A DNA stretch of 64,000 nt, taken from the NCBI RefSeq assembly GCF_937898475.1, contig NZ_CALEJS010000029.1, positions 1 through 64,000 of the forward strand. The letters are read 5' to 3'. Source of the stretch: an uncultured Chitinophaga sp. Lineage in GTDB: Bacteria; Bacteroidota; Bacteroidia; Chitinophagales; Chitinophagaceae. The notes beneath the pieces were generated by a model. It ran no database searches, was not told where the DNA came from, and saw only the letters and a list, made by a program, of their open reading frames with translations. The translations under genes were made by a program, and so were the position numbers. This document shows, piece after piece, positions 32,394 through 40,684 of this stretch (within the stretch, counting starts at the first letter, position 1; every line of letters begins with the position of its first letter).

Positions 32394-32918
32394 ATGGCCA
32401 GAATTACCCCTTTATCCTCAGAGACCGCTCCCTCCATAGTACTTGCCGAATTCGAGCGGCACTGCATCCGTTTCAAAACCCGCATTACCAACATGAAAGG
32501 CATCCTCGGATATTCCCTTACCGCCTTCGAAGTGTACATGCAATGGTACGTAGTATATGATGATATGAGGATCATCCTCGGACAACGCCTCGTTAACCTC
32601 TATGCGTACTCCATATCCCGGGCAAGTCAATGTCTGCTCTGGACTACCTATTTCCGCAAATGCATCATCGATGCGGGCGAGAATCCGGACAAGTTAAAGC
32701 TGACAGAAAGAGATCGGCTGGTGATGGAATTCGGAAAAGCAATCGGCAGCAACCACGGAAAAACAGACCAGGCCCTGTTCGACAAATTAAGCCGGCTCTT
32801 TAACGCCCGCAAAATGGTAGACATCATTTCCTTTGCAGGACAAATGATAGCCGCCTGCATTTTTGCCAATGCAACAGAGACAGACCTGGACTTTTATTTG
32901 GAAGGCTACGAACCGTAG
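32394..32918 (+). CDS. Carboxymuconolactone decarboxylase/AhpD-like protein
   Basis: I choose ATG 32394 (MARITPLSSETAP), giving 174 aa. The helical core (LVNLYAYSISRASQCLLWTTYFRKCIIDAGENPDKLKLTERDRLVMEFGKAI... LFNARKMVDIISFAGQMIAACIFANATETDLD) follows the CMD pattern: helix, T-x-R/E-R-x-x-x-x-FGKAI, then the paired C-terminal helices. The CxxC of redox-active AhpD proteins is not present (only isolated Cys), so peroxidase-partner activity is unlikely. Probable metabolic or stress role. Confidence 0.6.
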   Translation: MARITPLSSETAPSIVLAEFERHCIRFKTRITNMKGILGYSLTAFEVYMQWYVVYDDMRIILGQRLVNLYAYSISRASQCLLWTTYFRKCIIDAGENPDKLKLTERDRLVMEFGKAIGSNHGKTDQALFDKLSRLFNARKMVDIISFAGQMIAACIFANATETDLDFYLEGYEP

Positions 32919-32974
32919 AGGCGTGATCCGCGCTGGTCACCAGCCTCCTGGTTATTAATGCTTAATTTTTTTAA

Positions 32975-33778
32975 TTATTTACCCTGCGCCGGAGCCAGGT
33001 TTTTAATCCGGATATTCCGGAAATCAATTTCCTGGCCCTCGCTCTGCAGGGCGATGTAACCGGAAGATAATACCTTCCCATCCTGCTTTTGCCTGGGATC
33101 GTAGCGGTTCACTACCGGACCGCCGATCTGGGGTTTGGAGTACTGCAGCACGGTATCGCCGTTGATGATATGCGTGATCAGGGAGTCGCCCAGCACAATC
33201 AGCTCTGCTTTGATCCATTCGTTCTTGTCGAAGGTTTTGGAGCTGGAATTGATACAATGGCGGGTGTCCAGCTTGCCCTTGTATACGATGTGGGTGCCCG
33301 GGGAGCACATATTGCCGGTGGGGCGCGGCTGACCGTCATCCAATCCGGCGAGGAACTGCATTTCGATGGAAATGGGCCAGTCCTGCTCTTTGGGCATGGT
33401 ACGCGGGTCCTGGGAATGATACATCACGCCGCTGTTCAGTAAGGTGTAAACAGGGGCGGATTTCATCCACTGGCCGGTGAAGCGGTATTCCAGCTGCAGG
33501 TGATAGTAGGAGAAAGGTGTTTTATAATAAAGGTGGCCAAACTGCTCGTTGAAGTTGTCGCCATACTGGTCATAGCGCACCTGGATGGTGCTGTCCTGTA
33601 CGCGGAAGGTATTCCCGTAGTTATCGCCGGTTTCATGGTGATGGATCTTCACGATCCAGTCATTGATGTCTTTGCCGTTAAACAGCGGTACCCATTGATT
33701 TTGGGCCTGGGCGCTGTGCCCTGCGATGGTCACCAGCAGCAGCAGTGCCAGTGCACGTGGAAAGTTCATGCCTGTCAT
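32975..33778 (-). CDS. DUF1080 / 3-keto-disaccharide hydrolase-like secreted protein
   Basis: I choose ATG 33778 (MTGMNFPRALALLLLVTIAGHSAQAQ), a signal peptide; the longer frame to 33934 overlaps the upstream helicase gene and is basic. Mature protein carries WVPLFNGKDINDWIVK, the DUF1080 start motif, then LQLEYRFTGQWM, NSGVMYHSQDPRTMPKEQDWPISIEMQFLAG and a C-terminal ILSSGYIALQSEGQEIDFRNIRIKNL that is diagnostic for this jelly-roll family. Some family members hydrolyse 3-keto-glycosides in the periplasm. It lies 37 bases downstream of the helicase gene. Confidence 0.88.
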   Translation of the reverse strand: MTGMNFPRALALLLLVTIAGHSAQAQNQWVPLFNGKDINDWIVKIHHHETGDNYGNTFRVQDSTIQVRYDQYGDNFNEQFGHLYYKTPFSYYHLQLEYRFTGQWMKSAPVYTLLNSGVMYHSQDPRTMPKEQDWPISIEMQFLAGLDDGQPRPTGNMCSPGTHIVYKGKLDTRHCINSSSKTFDKNEWIKAELIVLGDSLITHIINGDTVLQYSKPQIGGPVVNRYDPRQKQDGKVLSSGYIALQSEGQEIDFRNIRIKNLAPAQGK

Positions 33779-33815
33779 AATGGAGATTGAGTAGCTGCTT
33801 AAAGATAGCCAGAAA

Positions 33816-35057
33816 TTATTTCTTTTTCTTTTTCCGTTTCTTCTCCTGCAGGGCTTTCTCATGTTGTTCAATGAGCAGCTGCCAGTTCTCGTTGGGGATG
33901 TCTTCGGAGAATGCGATGGTTTCGCGATAGTCATTCTTGTCGATCTTCATCACCTGGATCTCTTTGCCAATATAGGTCTGGATCTGTTCCAGCATGGGTT
34001 TTTCTTCGGTGCTGCAGAAGGTTACGGCCTGGCCTTTCTGAACGCCGCGGCCCGTGCGGCCAACGCGGTGTACGTATTTTTCGGGTTCATCGGGCAGGTC
34101 GTAGTTCACTACATAGTCTACGTTGGGGATGTCGATGCCGCGGGCATTCACGTCGGTAGTGATCAGGATCTTGACATCGCCTTTTTTGAATTCGTTCATC
34201 ACGGAGAGGCGGTCGTCCTGTTCGCGGCCGCCGTGCATGATCAGGCTTTTGACACCTACACGTTCCATGGCGGCGGCTACACGCTCAGCGCGCACTTTGG
34301 TGCGCACAAAAACGAGGATCTTGTTCTCCGGGAATTCTTTGACCAGGCGTTCCAGGAAGAAGCGTTTATCATCCATTTCCACAAAGGCCACGGAGTGGCT
34401 CACGTTTTTGGAAATGGGATCTTCCGGGGAGATCTGGATACGGATGGGATTGCGGACGATGGAATAGGCCAGGTCCTTGATCTCGGTATCAATGGTAGCG
34501 GAGAAGAAGAGTGTCTGGTGATCGCGGCGCAGGTGTTTGATCACATCGCGGATATCGCGGATAAAACCGAGGTCCAGCATATGATCGGCCTCGTCCAGGA
34601 TGAGCGTTTGTACATGGGAGAGGTCCAGGTGGCCCTGGCTGATGAGGTCGAACATACGTCCGGGGGTGGCGATCAGTACATCCACGCCTTTGTCCAGTTT
34701 TTTGATCTGGGCATCCTGTTCCACGCCGCCCACAAGGGCCATAATATCTACCCGGGTATATTTACCGATCTGTTTGAAGACTTCGGAGATCTGGATAGCC
34801 AGCTCGCGGGTGGGCACCATCACCAGGCATTTTACCTCGCCTTTGGTGCGGGAGCGGCTTTGCTGGTGCAGCAGCTGCAGTACGGGGATGGCGAAGGCGG
34901 CGGTTTTGCCGGTGCCTGTTTGAGCGATGGCCAGCACATCATCTCCTTTCAGGATGGATGGAATGGCCTTGTATTGAATATCTGTAGGGCGTTTAAAGCC
35001 GTTTTCTGCCAGGCTGCGTTTGATCTCTTCTGCGATGCGGTATTGTTCGAATTTCAT
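33816..35057 (-). CDS. rhlE: DEAD-box RNA helicase, RhlE type
   Basis: A 413-aa protein with the full motif set: Q motif (FKRPTDIQYKAIP), motif I AQTGTGKT, Ia PTRELAIQI, Ib TPGRMFDL, II DEADHML, III SAT, IV LVFVRTK, V TDVNARGIDIP and VI HRVGRTGRG. It lacks a long C-terminal extension and ends in a Lys-rich tail (KKRKKKKK), as in RhlE-type helicases of Bacteroidota. It unwinds RNA duplexes in ribosome assembly or cold adaptation. The large open frame on the opposite strand is only a shadow. Confidence 0.93.
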   Translation of the reverse strand: MKFEQYRIAEEIKRSLAENGFKRPTDIQYKAIPSILKGDDVLAIAQTGTGKTAAFAIPVLQLLHQQSRSRTKGEVKCLVMVPTRELAIQISEVFKQIGKYTRVDIMALVGGVEQDAQIKKLDKGVDVLIATPGRMFDLISQGHLDLSHVQTLILDEADHMLDLGFIRDIRDVIKHLRRDHQTLFFSATIDTEIKDLAYSIVRNPIRIQISPEDPISKNVSHSVAFVEMDDKRFFLERLVKEFPENKILVFVRTKVRAERVAAAMERVGVKSLIMHGGREQDDRLSVMNEFKKGDVKILITTDVNARGIDIPNVDYVVNYDLPDEPEKYVHRVGRTGRGVQKGQAVTFCSTEEKPMLEQIQTYIGKEIQVMKIDKNDYRETIAFSEDIPNENWQLLIEQHEKALQEKKRKKKKK

Positions 35058-35064
35058 GAGGGTA

Positions 35065-35072
35065 CAAAGGTA
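35065..35072 (-). promoter_or_regulatory. -7 box upstream of the helicase gene
   Basis: Minus strand TACCTTTG (plus 35065-35072) is an exact TAnnTTTG box, but it lies only 7 bases before the ATG and no TTTG is found at the -33 distance. If used, the message has almost no leader. Confidence 0.4.
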
Positions 35073-35182
35073 GTCAATTTTGGGCAGAGGGTATTTTGGC
35101 GCAGGGTGGATGCAACCTTGCGCCCCAGGGGCCGTCTTTATAAATTATGCACTTTCAACCAGGATCGAATTAAATTTACATC

Positions 35183-36826
35183 ATGAAAACACTTTGCACC
35201 TTCCTGCTGCTCTTAGGCGCTTTGTCCTGTACCGCGCAACCAACACCCTCCGTACAGTCCACCGCCGATTCCCTCTTCAAAAAATTTGCCCGTCCCGGTA
35301 GCCCGGGTGTGGCCGTACTGGTGGTAAAAGACGGAAAGGTGCTGTTTAAAAAAGGCTATGGCATGGCCAACCTGGAATTTGAGGTGCCCATTACCCCTGC
35401 CACGGTGTTTGACATCGCATCCGTATCCAAGCAGTTTGCGGGTTTTGCCATTTCCACCCTGGTGCAGGAAGGAAAGATTGCGTTGGACGATGACATACAT
35501 AAATACCTGCCGGAGGTACCGGATTTTGGCAAGACGATCACCATCCGTCACCTGGTGCATCATACCAGCGGACTGAGAGACTGGCCGGCTACCTTACATG
35601 CGGCCGGCTGGCGTTGGGATGAGAGCTTCAGCTATGAGGATATTATGCGCATGGTTAAAAAGCAGAAAGAGCTGGATTTTGATCCCGGTGCACAGTTCTC
35701 CTATTCAAATACAGGGTATAACCTGCTGGCCGCTATTGTGGCTAAAGTAAGCGGTAAAACCTATGCCGCCTGGCTGGATGAACATATTTTCAGGCCCCTG
35801 GGCATGCAATCGTCCCGGTCTATAGAAAACTATTCAAAAGTGATCAAAGGAATGGCGGGTTCCTACGAAGGCAATGAAGAAGCCTATTACAGGAGTAATG
35901 ATGCGCTGACGGCCTATGGCTCCAGCTCCATATTTACCACAACAGAAGACCTGGCTAAATGGGTGATCCATTTTCAGCAGGCGCTGGAACGTAAAGACCC
36001 GGTGTATCTCAGGATGCTGGAAACAGGGGAGCTGAATAACAAGGAAAAAACAGGCTATGCCTTTGGCCTGGGAGTAAACAGGCAGGATGGGGTGTTAAAT
36101 ATTTCCCACAGTGGCGGCTGGGCGGGTTTCCGTACCGTTATCAGCAACTATCCGGATGAGCGGCTGAGTATCATCCTGCTGAGCAACTACGGCAATTTCG
36201 ATGTGTATGCCAACGCCAGGGCCATTGCCAGGGTATTCCTGCAGGATAAGATCAAAGCCGCGCCGCCGCGGGAAGACCTGAGCAAGCTGCCCGGCATCCA
36301 GCCGGATACGAATATACTGAAAAAGTATACCGGCAGCTATCAGCTGGGAAACGACTGGTATGTAACCTTTACGCTGGAAGATGGACGTATGATGGTACAG
36401 GCCAATGGGGAGGACAAGTTCCCGGCAGATGTAAAATCTGATACGGTGCTCTGGGTACCCGCCTATGGATCTTCGGTTACCTTCAGGGATATTAAAGCGC
36501 AGGCGGGAGCATTAAGATACCGGGGTATCATCGCCCCAAGGGTGATTCCTGCTACGCCGAGCCGCGCAGCGGTAGATAGTTGCGCAGGCACCTATTACAG
36601 CGAAGAGCTGGAAACAGCGTACAGGCTTTCCGTTGAGGATGGCAAACTAACGGCCCATCATATGCGCCTGGGTGATTTTATCTTTGAGCCGGATTTTGTA
36701 AAGGCCGGGAAGTTCAGCAGCGCTAACGGTACGATCGAGTTTTTTAAAGATGAGCAAGGCCGGATGGCTGGCTTTCGGCTGACGAACGGCCGGATTAAAA
36801 ATATTCTTTTTAAGAAACAGGAGTAG
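35183..36826 (+). CDS. Serine beta-lactamase-like hydrolase (class C / esterase type)
   Basis: A 547-aa exported protein: signal peptide (MKTLCTFLLLLGALSCTAQ), catalytic SVSK (Ser80 or Ser82 within ASVSKQF, with Lys83), YSN (174-176) in QFSYSNTGYN, and HSG in ISHSGGWAGF near 310. Residues after about 370 form an extra beta domain seen in many Bacteroidota serine hydrolases. It probably acts as a D-alanyl peptidase or esterase in the periplasm rather than as an antibiotic-degrading enzyme; substrate unknown. Confidence 0.88.
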   Translation: MKTLCTFLLLLGALSCTAQPTPSVQSTADSLFKKFARPGSPGVAVLVVKDGKVLFKKGYGMANLEFEVPITPATVFDIASVSKQFAGFAISTLVQEGKIALDDDIHKYLPEVPDFGKTITIRHLVHHTSGLRDWPATLHAAGWRWDESFSYEDIMRMVKKQKELDFDPGAQFSYSNTGYNLLAAIVAKVSGKTYAAWLDEHIFRPLGMQSSRSIENYSKVIKGMAGSYEGNEEAYYRSNDALTAYGSSSIFTTTEDLAKWVIHFQQALERKDPVYLRMLETGELNNKEKTGYAFGLGVNRQDGVLNISHSGGWAGFRTVISNYPDERLSIILLSNYGNFDVYANARAIARVFLQDKIKAAPPREDLSKLPGIQPDTNILKKYTGSYQLGNDWYVTFTLEDGRMMVQANGEDKFPADVKSDTVLWVPAYGSSVTFRDIKAQAGALRYRGIIAPRVIPATPSRAAVDSCAGTYYSEELETAYRLSVEDGKLTAHHMRLGDFIFEPDFVKAGKFSSANGTIEFFKDEQGRMAGFRLTNGRIKNILFKKQE

Positions 36827-36839
36827 GGCAGTGCCCCAA

Positions 36840-36856
36840 CCCGAAAGGGTGTTTTT
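36840..36856 (+). terminator. Weak terminator-like hairpin
   Basis: ACCC-GAAA-GGGT with a GNRA loop, followed by GTTTTT, just after the serine hydrolase gene. The stem is short. Confidence 0.3.
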
Positions 36857-36859
36857 CCC

Positions 36860-36891
36860 GTTGATAGCAGTATACCCCCGCTGTAGCTTTG
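36860..36891 (+). promoter_or_regulatory. Promoter of the 43-aa gene and following cluster
   Basis: GTTG (36860-36863), 20 bases, TAGCTTTG (36884-36891, exact TAnnTTTG). Transcription start expected near 36897, about 27 bases before ATG 36924. The -7 box is embedded in the dyad 36886-36914. Confidence 0.6.
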
Positions 36892-36914
36892 AGGTTGTTA
36901 AATAACCTCAAAGC
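36886..36914. promoter_or_regulatory. Perfect 11-bp dyad over the promoter
   Basis: GCTTTGAGGTT (36886-36896) and AACCTCAAAGC (36904-36914) are exact complements, separated by GTTAAAT. The left arm includes most of the -7 box, so a dimeric protein bound here would block transcription; alternatively the hairpin forms in the leader RNA. Confidence 0.6.
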
Positions 36915-36923
36915 TTGTCAGCT

Positions 36924-37055
36924 ATGGAAAAGATCTATGAAATTAAAGCCCCGGGGGACGTAACGCAGCTTGAATGCGCTACTTCCGGTTGCGGCTGCCA
37001 TGTGTACTTTGACCCCGATCACGAATTACCGGCGCTACCTGAGCCGGATAGGTAA
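36924..37055 (+). CDS. Small Cys-containing protein (43 aa)
   Basis: ATG 36924 to TAA 37053-37055 encodes MEKIYEIKAPGDVTQLEC followed by ATSGCGCHVYFDPDHELPALPEPDR. A folded-looking N-terminus precedes three closely spaced cysteines (C..SGCGCH), which could bind metal or be modified. It has its own promoter and is first in the cluster that leads to the C11 protease. No peptide-modifying enzyme is adjacent, so a ribosomal natural-product role is not supported. No family recognised. Confidence 0.55.
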   Translation: MEKIYEIKAPGDVTQLECATSGCGCHVYFDPDHELPALPEPDR

Positions 37056-37112
37056 CAGCAGACAGCTTCGTCTGCTTACCAATCAATAGTACTAACACTT
37101 TAATGGATTGTT

Positions 37113-37529
37113 ATGATCAAGCCTGTAAAATTTAATCCACAGGGGGAACGGCTGTGGATCAACATCGAAATGATGGGGATATATTTCGTTACCTACACTT
37201 ACCAGTTATGGTCTGCAGATGCAACCGTGCCGCCTGTACTGACAAATCCCCTGAGAAGCGGCAGCAACGAAATACCGCATGACGATTTCTTCCCGGTTGT
37301 CAATGATTTCAATCCTACAGAACCGGTAGAAAGATATGTGGGGCGTACCATTGATGTACGCTTTTGGGTAAAGAAAGGAGAAGATGATGAAGGTTACACA
37401 CTAACGTTAACCGTACTGCAGGGCAATGCCTTCTCCACGGCTGCCGTGATCGGTGGAGATATTGTGCAGGGGAAGACGGATGGCGCCTCCATCAAAGAAG
37501 CGTTTATTACACTGAAACTTGTTATCTGA
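37113..37529 (+). CDS. Unknown beta-rich cytosolic protein (138 aa)
   Basis: MIKPVKFNPQGERLWINIEMMGIYFVTYTYQLWSAD... has no signal peptide and alternates as a beta-sandwich. It contains the acidic PHDDFFPVVNDFNPTEP and ends QGKTDGASIKEAFITLKLVI. Its stop is 6 bases before the next gene. With the 129-aa protein it looks like one of two small beta proteins flanking an outer-membrane-type protein. I recognise no family; the style recalls beta-sandwich partners found beside bacterial caspase-fold proteases. Confidence 0.55.
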   Translation: MIKPVKFNPQGERLWINIEMMGIYFVTYTYQLWSADATVPPVLTNPLRSGSNEIPHDDFFPVVNDFNPTEPVERYVGRTIDVRFWVKKGEDDEGYTLTLTVLQGNAFSTAAVIGGDIVQGKTDGASIKEAFITLKLVI

Positions 37530-37535
37530 TCATAT

Positions 37536-38771
37536 ATGGAAAAGCTATACAGGCGTGTTTTGCTCTTGGCGGCATTTTCCTGCTGCTGTTTGAAAGCCAG
37601 GCCCCAGACCCCGCCCGACAGTATACTGCTCGAAAAGTTCCTGCTCGACTTTACAGTGCCGGACATGCCGGCGTTCAAGGCGCTGGGCACAGATCCTTCT
37701 GACATCCTCCGGCCTTCGGATGCGAAGAAATTTGCTGCGCTGGTGAGCCCCTTCTATGCTAACGGGAAAGGCGTGATACCCCGCAACTTCGCCTTTGAAG
37801 CGGCCCCCTGGAAGATCGCTTCAAAGAAATGGACCTTGTATGATTTCCGGACCTCCTTCTTCCGCAGGTTCCTGTACCGCTCTTCTTTCAGTGTGGGAAC
37901 GGTGAGCGATACTACGGCATATGCTTCCAAGCTGGGCATCGGCTACCGGGTGTCTTTCCTGTCAAAACGCGCGGATGTTTACCGCTCTGCCGAAGTGGAT
38001 GCTTTTATCTTCAATAACCAGGTAAAGGTAATGGCAGACTACACCGCACTCACCAATTATTGGGTGAACAATATTGTGCAGCCGCCTGCAGAAGAGCGGC
38101 CCGATTACTATCAAACCCACCAGGAGGAGTTCCGGGAATTTATTCAGAATATTAGCGTATATTTAAAAACGCATCCGGATACGGCGCTTGAAAGTGCATT
38201 TAACAGATATGCCCAATCCCTGGCTTCACTTTCCAACGATGAATTTAACCCCGAAGAAATCAAGGATGTCATCGTGGAGTATGCCAACAGGGTGGATGCC
38301 TATATCGAAAAGTACAGGAATGATAACTGGAATGCATCCCGCACAGACCTCGCGCTGGCCTGGGTGGGAGAGTCAAGGGACAGCCTGATCTCGAATGCGC
38401 AGTTCTCTTCTTTTGCTGTCTGGATAACACAGGCCCTGGGCATACATAAGGGTGGACAATTATTGTTAGGCGCGCACGTAGCATTGCCCCGTTCTGAAGG
38501 AAAAGACTCAACAAAGCTGGATTTTTCAGGTAACCTCAGGTACTATCTCGGCACAAAAGATTTTCGTGGCTTTATTGAAGCGCAGTACAAATACCGGAAG
38601 CAGGAGCTGTTGGATAAGGCTTTGTTGTTCAACCTCGGCGCTGAATTCCGGGTTGGGGGTAACTGGTGGGTGGTAGCCGGTGCGGGGATCAACAACTATC
38701 TTGGGTTAACAGACCCCTTGAGTAAGATCGTTTCGAATATTGACCTGCGATATGGTTTAAACAGCAGGTAA
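37536..38771 (+). CDS. Exported protein of unknown function (411 aa)
   Basis: The N-terminus MEKLYRRVLLLAAFSCCCLKARPQ is a signal peptide with three adjacent Cys; a lipobox is possible. The middle is helical (residues about 150-280). The C-terminal 100 residues (LDFSGNLRYYLGTKDFRGFIEAQYKYRKQEL... NWWVVAGAGINNYLG... NIDLRYGLNSR) alternate like outer-membrane barrel strands. It is co-directional with the 138-aa gene (6 bases) and the 129-aa gene (48 bases). Function unknown. Confidence 0.6.
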   Translation: MEKLYRRVLLLAAFSCCCLKARPQTPPDSILLEKFLLDFTVPDMPAFKALGTDPSDILRPSDAKKFAALVSPFYANGKGVIPRNFAFEAAPWKIASKKWTLYDFRTSFFRRFLYRSSFSVGTVSDTTAYASKLGIGYRVSFLSKRADVYRSAEVDAFIFNNQVKVMADYTALTNYWVNNIVQPPAEERPDYYQTHQEEFREFIQNISVYLKTHPDTALESAFNRYAQSLASLSNDEFNPEEIKDVIVEYANRVDAYIEKYRNDNWNASRTDLALAWVGESRDSLISNAQFSSFAVWITQALGIHKGGQLLLGAHVALPRSEGKDSTKLDFSGNLRYYLGTKDFRGFIEAQYKYRKQELLDKALLFNLGAEFRVGGNWWVVAGAGINNYLGLTDPLSKIVSNIDLRYGLNSR

Positions 38772-38819
38772 TATGATAGAACAGTAATCAATTCAGATCA
38801 CCATTTAAATCCTTTACTT

Positions 38820-39209
38820 ATGGCACTAGAAAAAGCAGAAGCCCTTCTGACACCGGAAGAAGGCATTGACAATGTTTACAGGCTGAACACCGATGAATTC
38901 GACATCTTCTTTTTTCCCGCGAAAGACGCCATGCCGGCAAAAATAATGGTATCCATGAAGGTGGATGACACGAAGGTGCCGCCTACCGGGTCTGGCGACG
39001 ATGATGAGGGCGCCATGGTAGCAGAGTTTACCGGGGATCTGCGGGGCGAAGAGTTTGTTTTCTTTGTATCCAGGGTGGAAACAAAGCTCCTGCGGCCGGA
39101 TTCTACGGGAGATACCAAGGAGCTCAGGATCGAATTTGAAGTGCCCGGGGCAGCGCTGAAAGTGAAACAGCCGGCGCCTCAGTCATTAGGCAGTTCGGCA
39201 GAAAAGTAA
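38820..39209 (+). CDS. Unknown beta-rich cytosolic protein (129 aa)
   Basis: MALEKAEALLTPEEGIDNVYRLNTDEFDIFFFPAKDAMPAKIMVSMKVDD... A beta-sandwich pattern with an acidic Gly/Asp loop (SGDDDEGAM) and a flexible C-terminus (KQPAPQSLGSSAEK). It overlaps the 3' end of the convergent C11 protease gene by 31 bases. The small size and linkage suggest a structural or inhibitory partner; no family recognised. Confidence 0.55.
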   Translation: MALEKAEALLTPEEGIDNVYRLNTDEFDIFFFPAKDAMPAKIMVSMKVDDTKVPPTGSGDDDEGAMVAEFTGDLRGEEFVFFVSRVETKLLRPDSTGDTKELRIEFEVPGAALKVKQPAPQSLGSSAEK

Positions 39210-40684
39210 CTGGCTACGAACTGGTCCCAGATGGAATCGGCCAGGAAGACATTCGGACGAGCGCCGGGCTGCGGCAGGTACACATGCTGCATGATATAAT
39301 GAACATATTGTGCCCTGCGGCTATTTCTTTTATCTTTTGGAAAAAAGATCGATATCCCGTTAGGGCAGATAGTTGGCTGGGGTAAGGGATTAAAGATAGG
39401 GTCACATAGCCCGGACGCCTTTTTTATCTCTGCCACCAGTCTGCCCGGTGTGGTTATAATGTCAATAACCGATTGCAGGCAGTCTGCCAATGGGCCATCC
39501 GGCAAAGGCATTTCGAGCAGCTTGGTACAAAAATGAGCTATATCAATGATCCCGTAATTGTTGGTGGTAACAGACAAACATTTTTTTCTTGCTTTTTGGA
39601 TGGTTAGATATAGCTCACCTTCATTAGCCATGAGCAGCGCGGCCAGTTCATCTAACTTTACCCTTAATGCCTCATAAAGCGGGGGCCTCGTGACCACTAA
39701 ACAGGTTTCCGAGATATGTAACCGCACCCTTTCTATTGTACCGGATTCCATCAGCAGCAATTGTTCAACTTCATGACGGGTGTATTTGGCTTTGTGATGG
39801 TCAATAATGCTTTTGGACAGCTGATCCAGGTCGGGCTGCTCCACGGCATAGGTGGCGCCCAGATCAGAGAACAGAGCGTCATAATCAGGTCCCGGAAATG
39901 GCTGGAAATTTTCGGCGCCTGCAAAATAGCGGACATTATCTTTCAGCAGATACCCGGTTTCAAACATCTGCATGTAGCAGTTCATCGTGTACATAAAATC
40001 CACTTTAACGCCCCTGGCTCCGAATGTGCGGTTGATGGCGAAAGCAAAATCTCTCATAGACACCACCCTGAAATACTGTCTGAGTACGGTAACCATTTCC
40101 GCCTTATTCTTATTGAGGTAGAACCGCTGTTTCGATTCCAGGAAAGATCCGAATGCGCGTACCGTAGCGTCAGCCGCTTGTGGCAGCATTATACCGGAGG
40201 ATAGCATCATATGGTAGAACTGTATCGCCTCCAGTAACTGTTCGTCTTCGTCTTTTTCCGGGTAGGGCGCACCATTTTCGTGGCCCGCTTTGATGAACCT
40301 CATTTTCAGCTCCGGCAGCATGCCTTCTCTGAACAATCCGAAACCACTGCCATGTCCCCAGCTGATCAGGAAATGATGATCATTTTCATGTCTTAATGAA
40401 AAGTCGCTGAAGAATTCAATGATCACTTCGGGAGAGTCATAAAAATTTTTCGTACTTTTTGGCTGTGTTGTATGTGGAACACGATCTTCGTTTTCAGACA
40501 CCAGGTCATAGGAAATGAAATTTGTAACCTCAGTTTCTTTGTGATACTTCAGCAAGTAGAATTTTACGTTTCGGTTCCTGTGTTGCAGAATTGATTGAAT
40601 TAGCTGGTTATAGCAAATGCGAATATATTCATCGCTCTCCGTATACTGCGCAATGATGGAGACTGTCCAATGGGGATCTGGCAT
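39179..40684 (-). CDS. Clostripain-family (C11) cysteine peptidase
   Basis: A 501-aa cytosolic protein of the caspase-like clan CD. N-terminal strand WTVSIIAQYTESDEYIR, catalytic His111 in HHFLISWGHGSGFG, and catalytic Cys236 in VDFMYTMNCYMQMFETGYLL, followed by the family segment VRYFAGAENFQPFPGPDYD. Family members cut after Arg or Lys and are activated by autocleavage. The C-terminal 220 residues are extra, helical, and not recognised. Its start codon overlaps that of the divergent sensor kinase in the tetranucleotide CATG. Absence of a signal peptide suggests an intracellular target, unlike secreted clostripain. Confidence 0.75.
   Translation of the reverse strand: MPDPHWTVSIIAQYTESDEYIRICYNQLIQSILQHRNRNVKFYLLKYHKETEVTNFISYDLVSENEDRVPHTTQPKSTKNFYDSPEVIIEFFSDFSLRHENDHHFLISWGHGSGFGLFREGMLPELKMRFIKAGHENGAPYPEKDEDEQLLEAIQFYHMMLSSGIMLPQAADATVRAFGSFLESKQRFYLNKNKAEMVTVLRQYFRVVSMRDFAFAINRTFGARGVKVDFMYTMNCYMQMFETGYLLKDNVRYFAGAENFQPFPGPDYDALFSDLGATYAVEQPDLDQLSKSIIDHHKAKYTRHEVEQLLLMESGTIERVRLHISETCLVVTRPPLYEALRVKLDELAALLMANEGELYLTIQKARKKCLSVTTNNYGIIDIAHFCTKLLEMPLPDGPLADCLQSVIDIITTPGRLVAEIKKASGLCDPIFNPLPQPTICPNGISIFFPKDKRNSRRAQYVHYIMQHVYLPQPGARPNVFLADSIWDQFVASYFSAELPND

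Noticed and set aside
33861..35186. A 441-codon plus-strand open frame
   Set aside because: It is the antisense of the fully conserved DEAD-box helicase; its product is His/Phe/Ala-rich without any domain and reflects the helicase's codon bias.
36924..37055. Ribosomally made natural-product precursor
   Set aside because: The SGCGCH core is suggestive, but no radical-SAM, lanthionine or other modification enzyme or transporter lies nearby.
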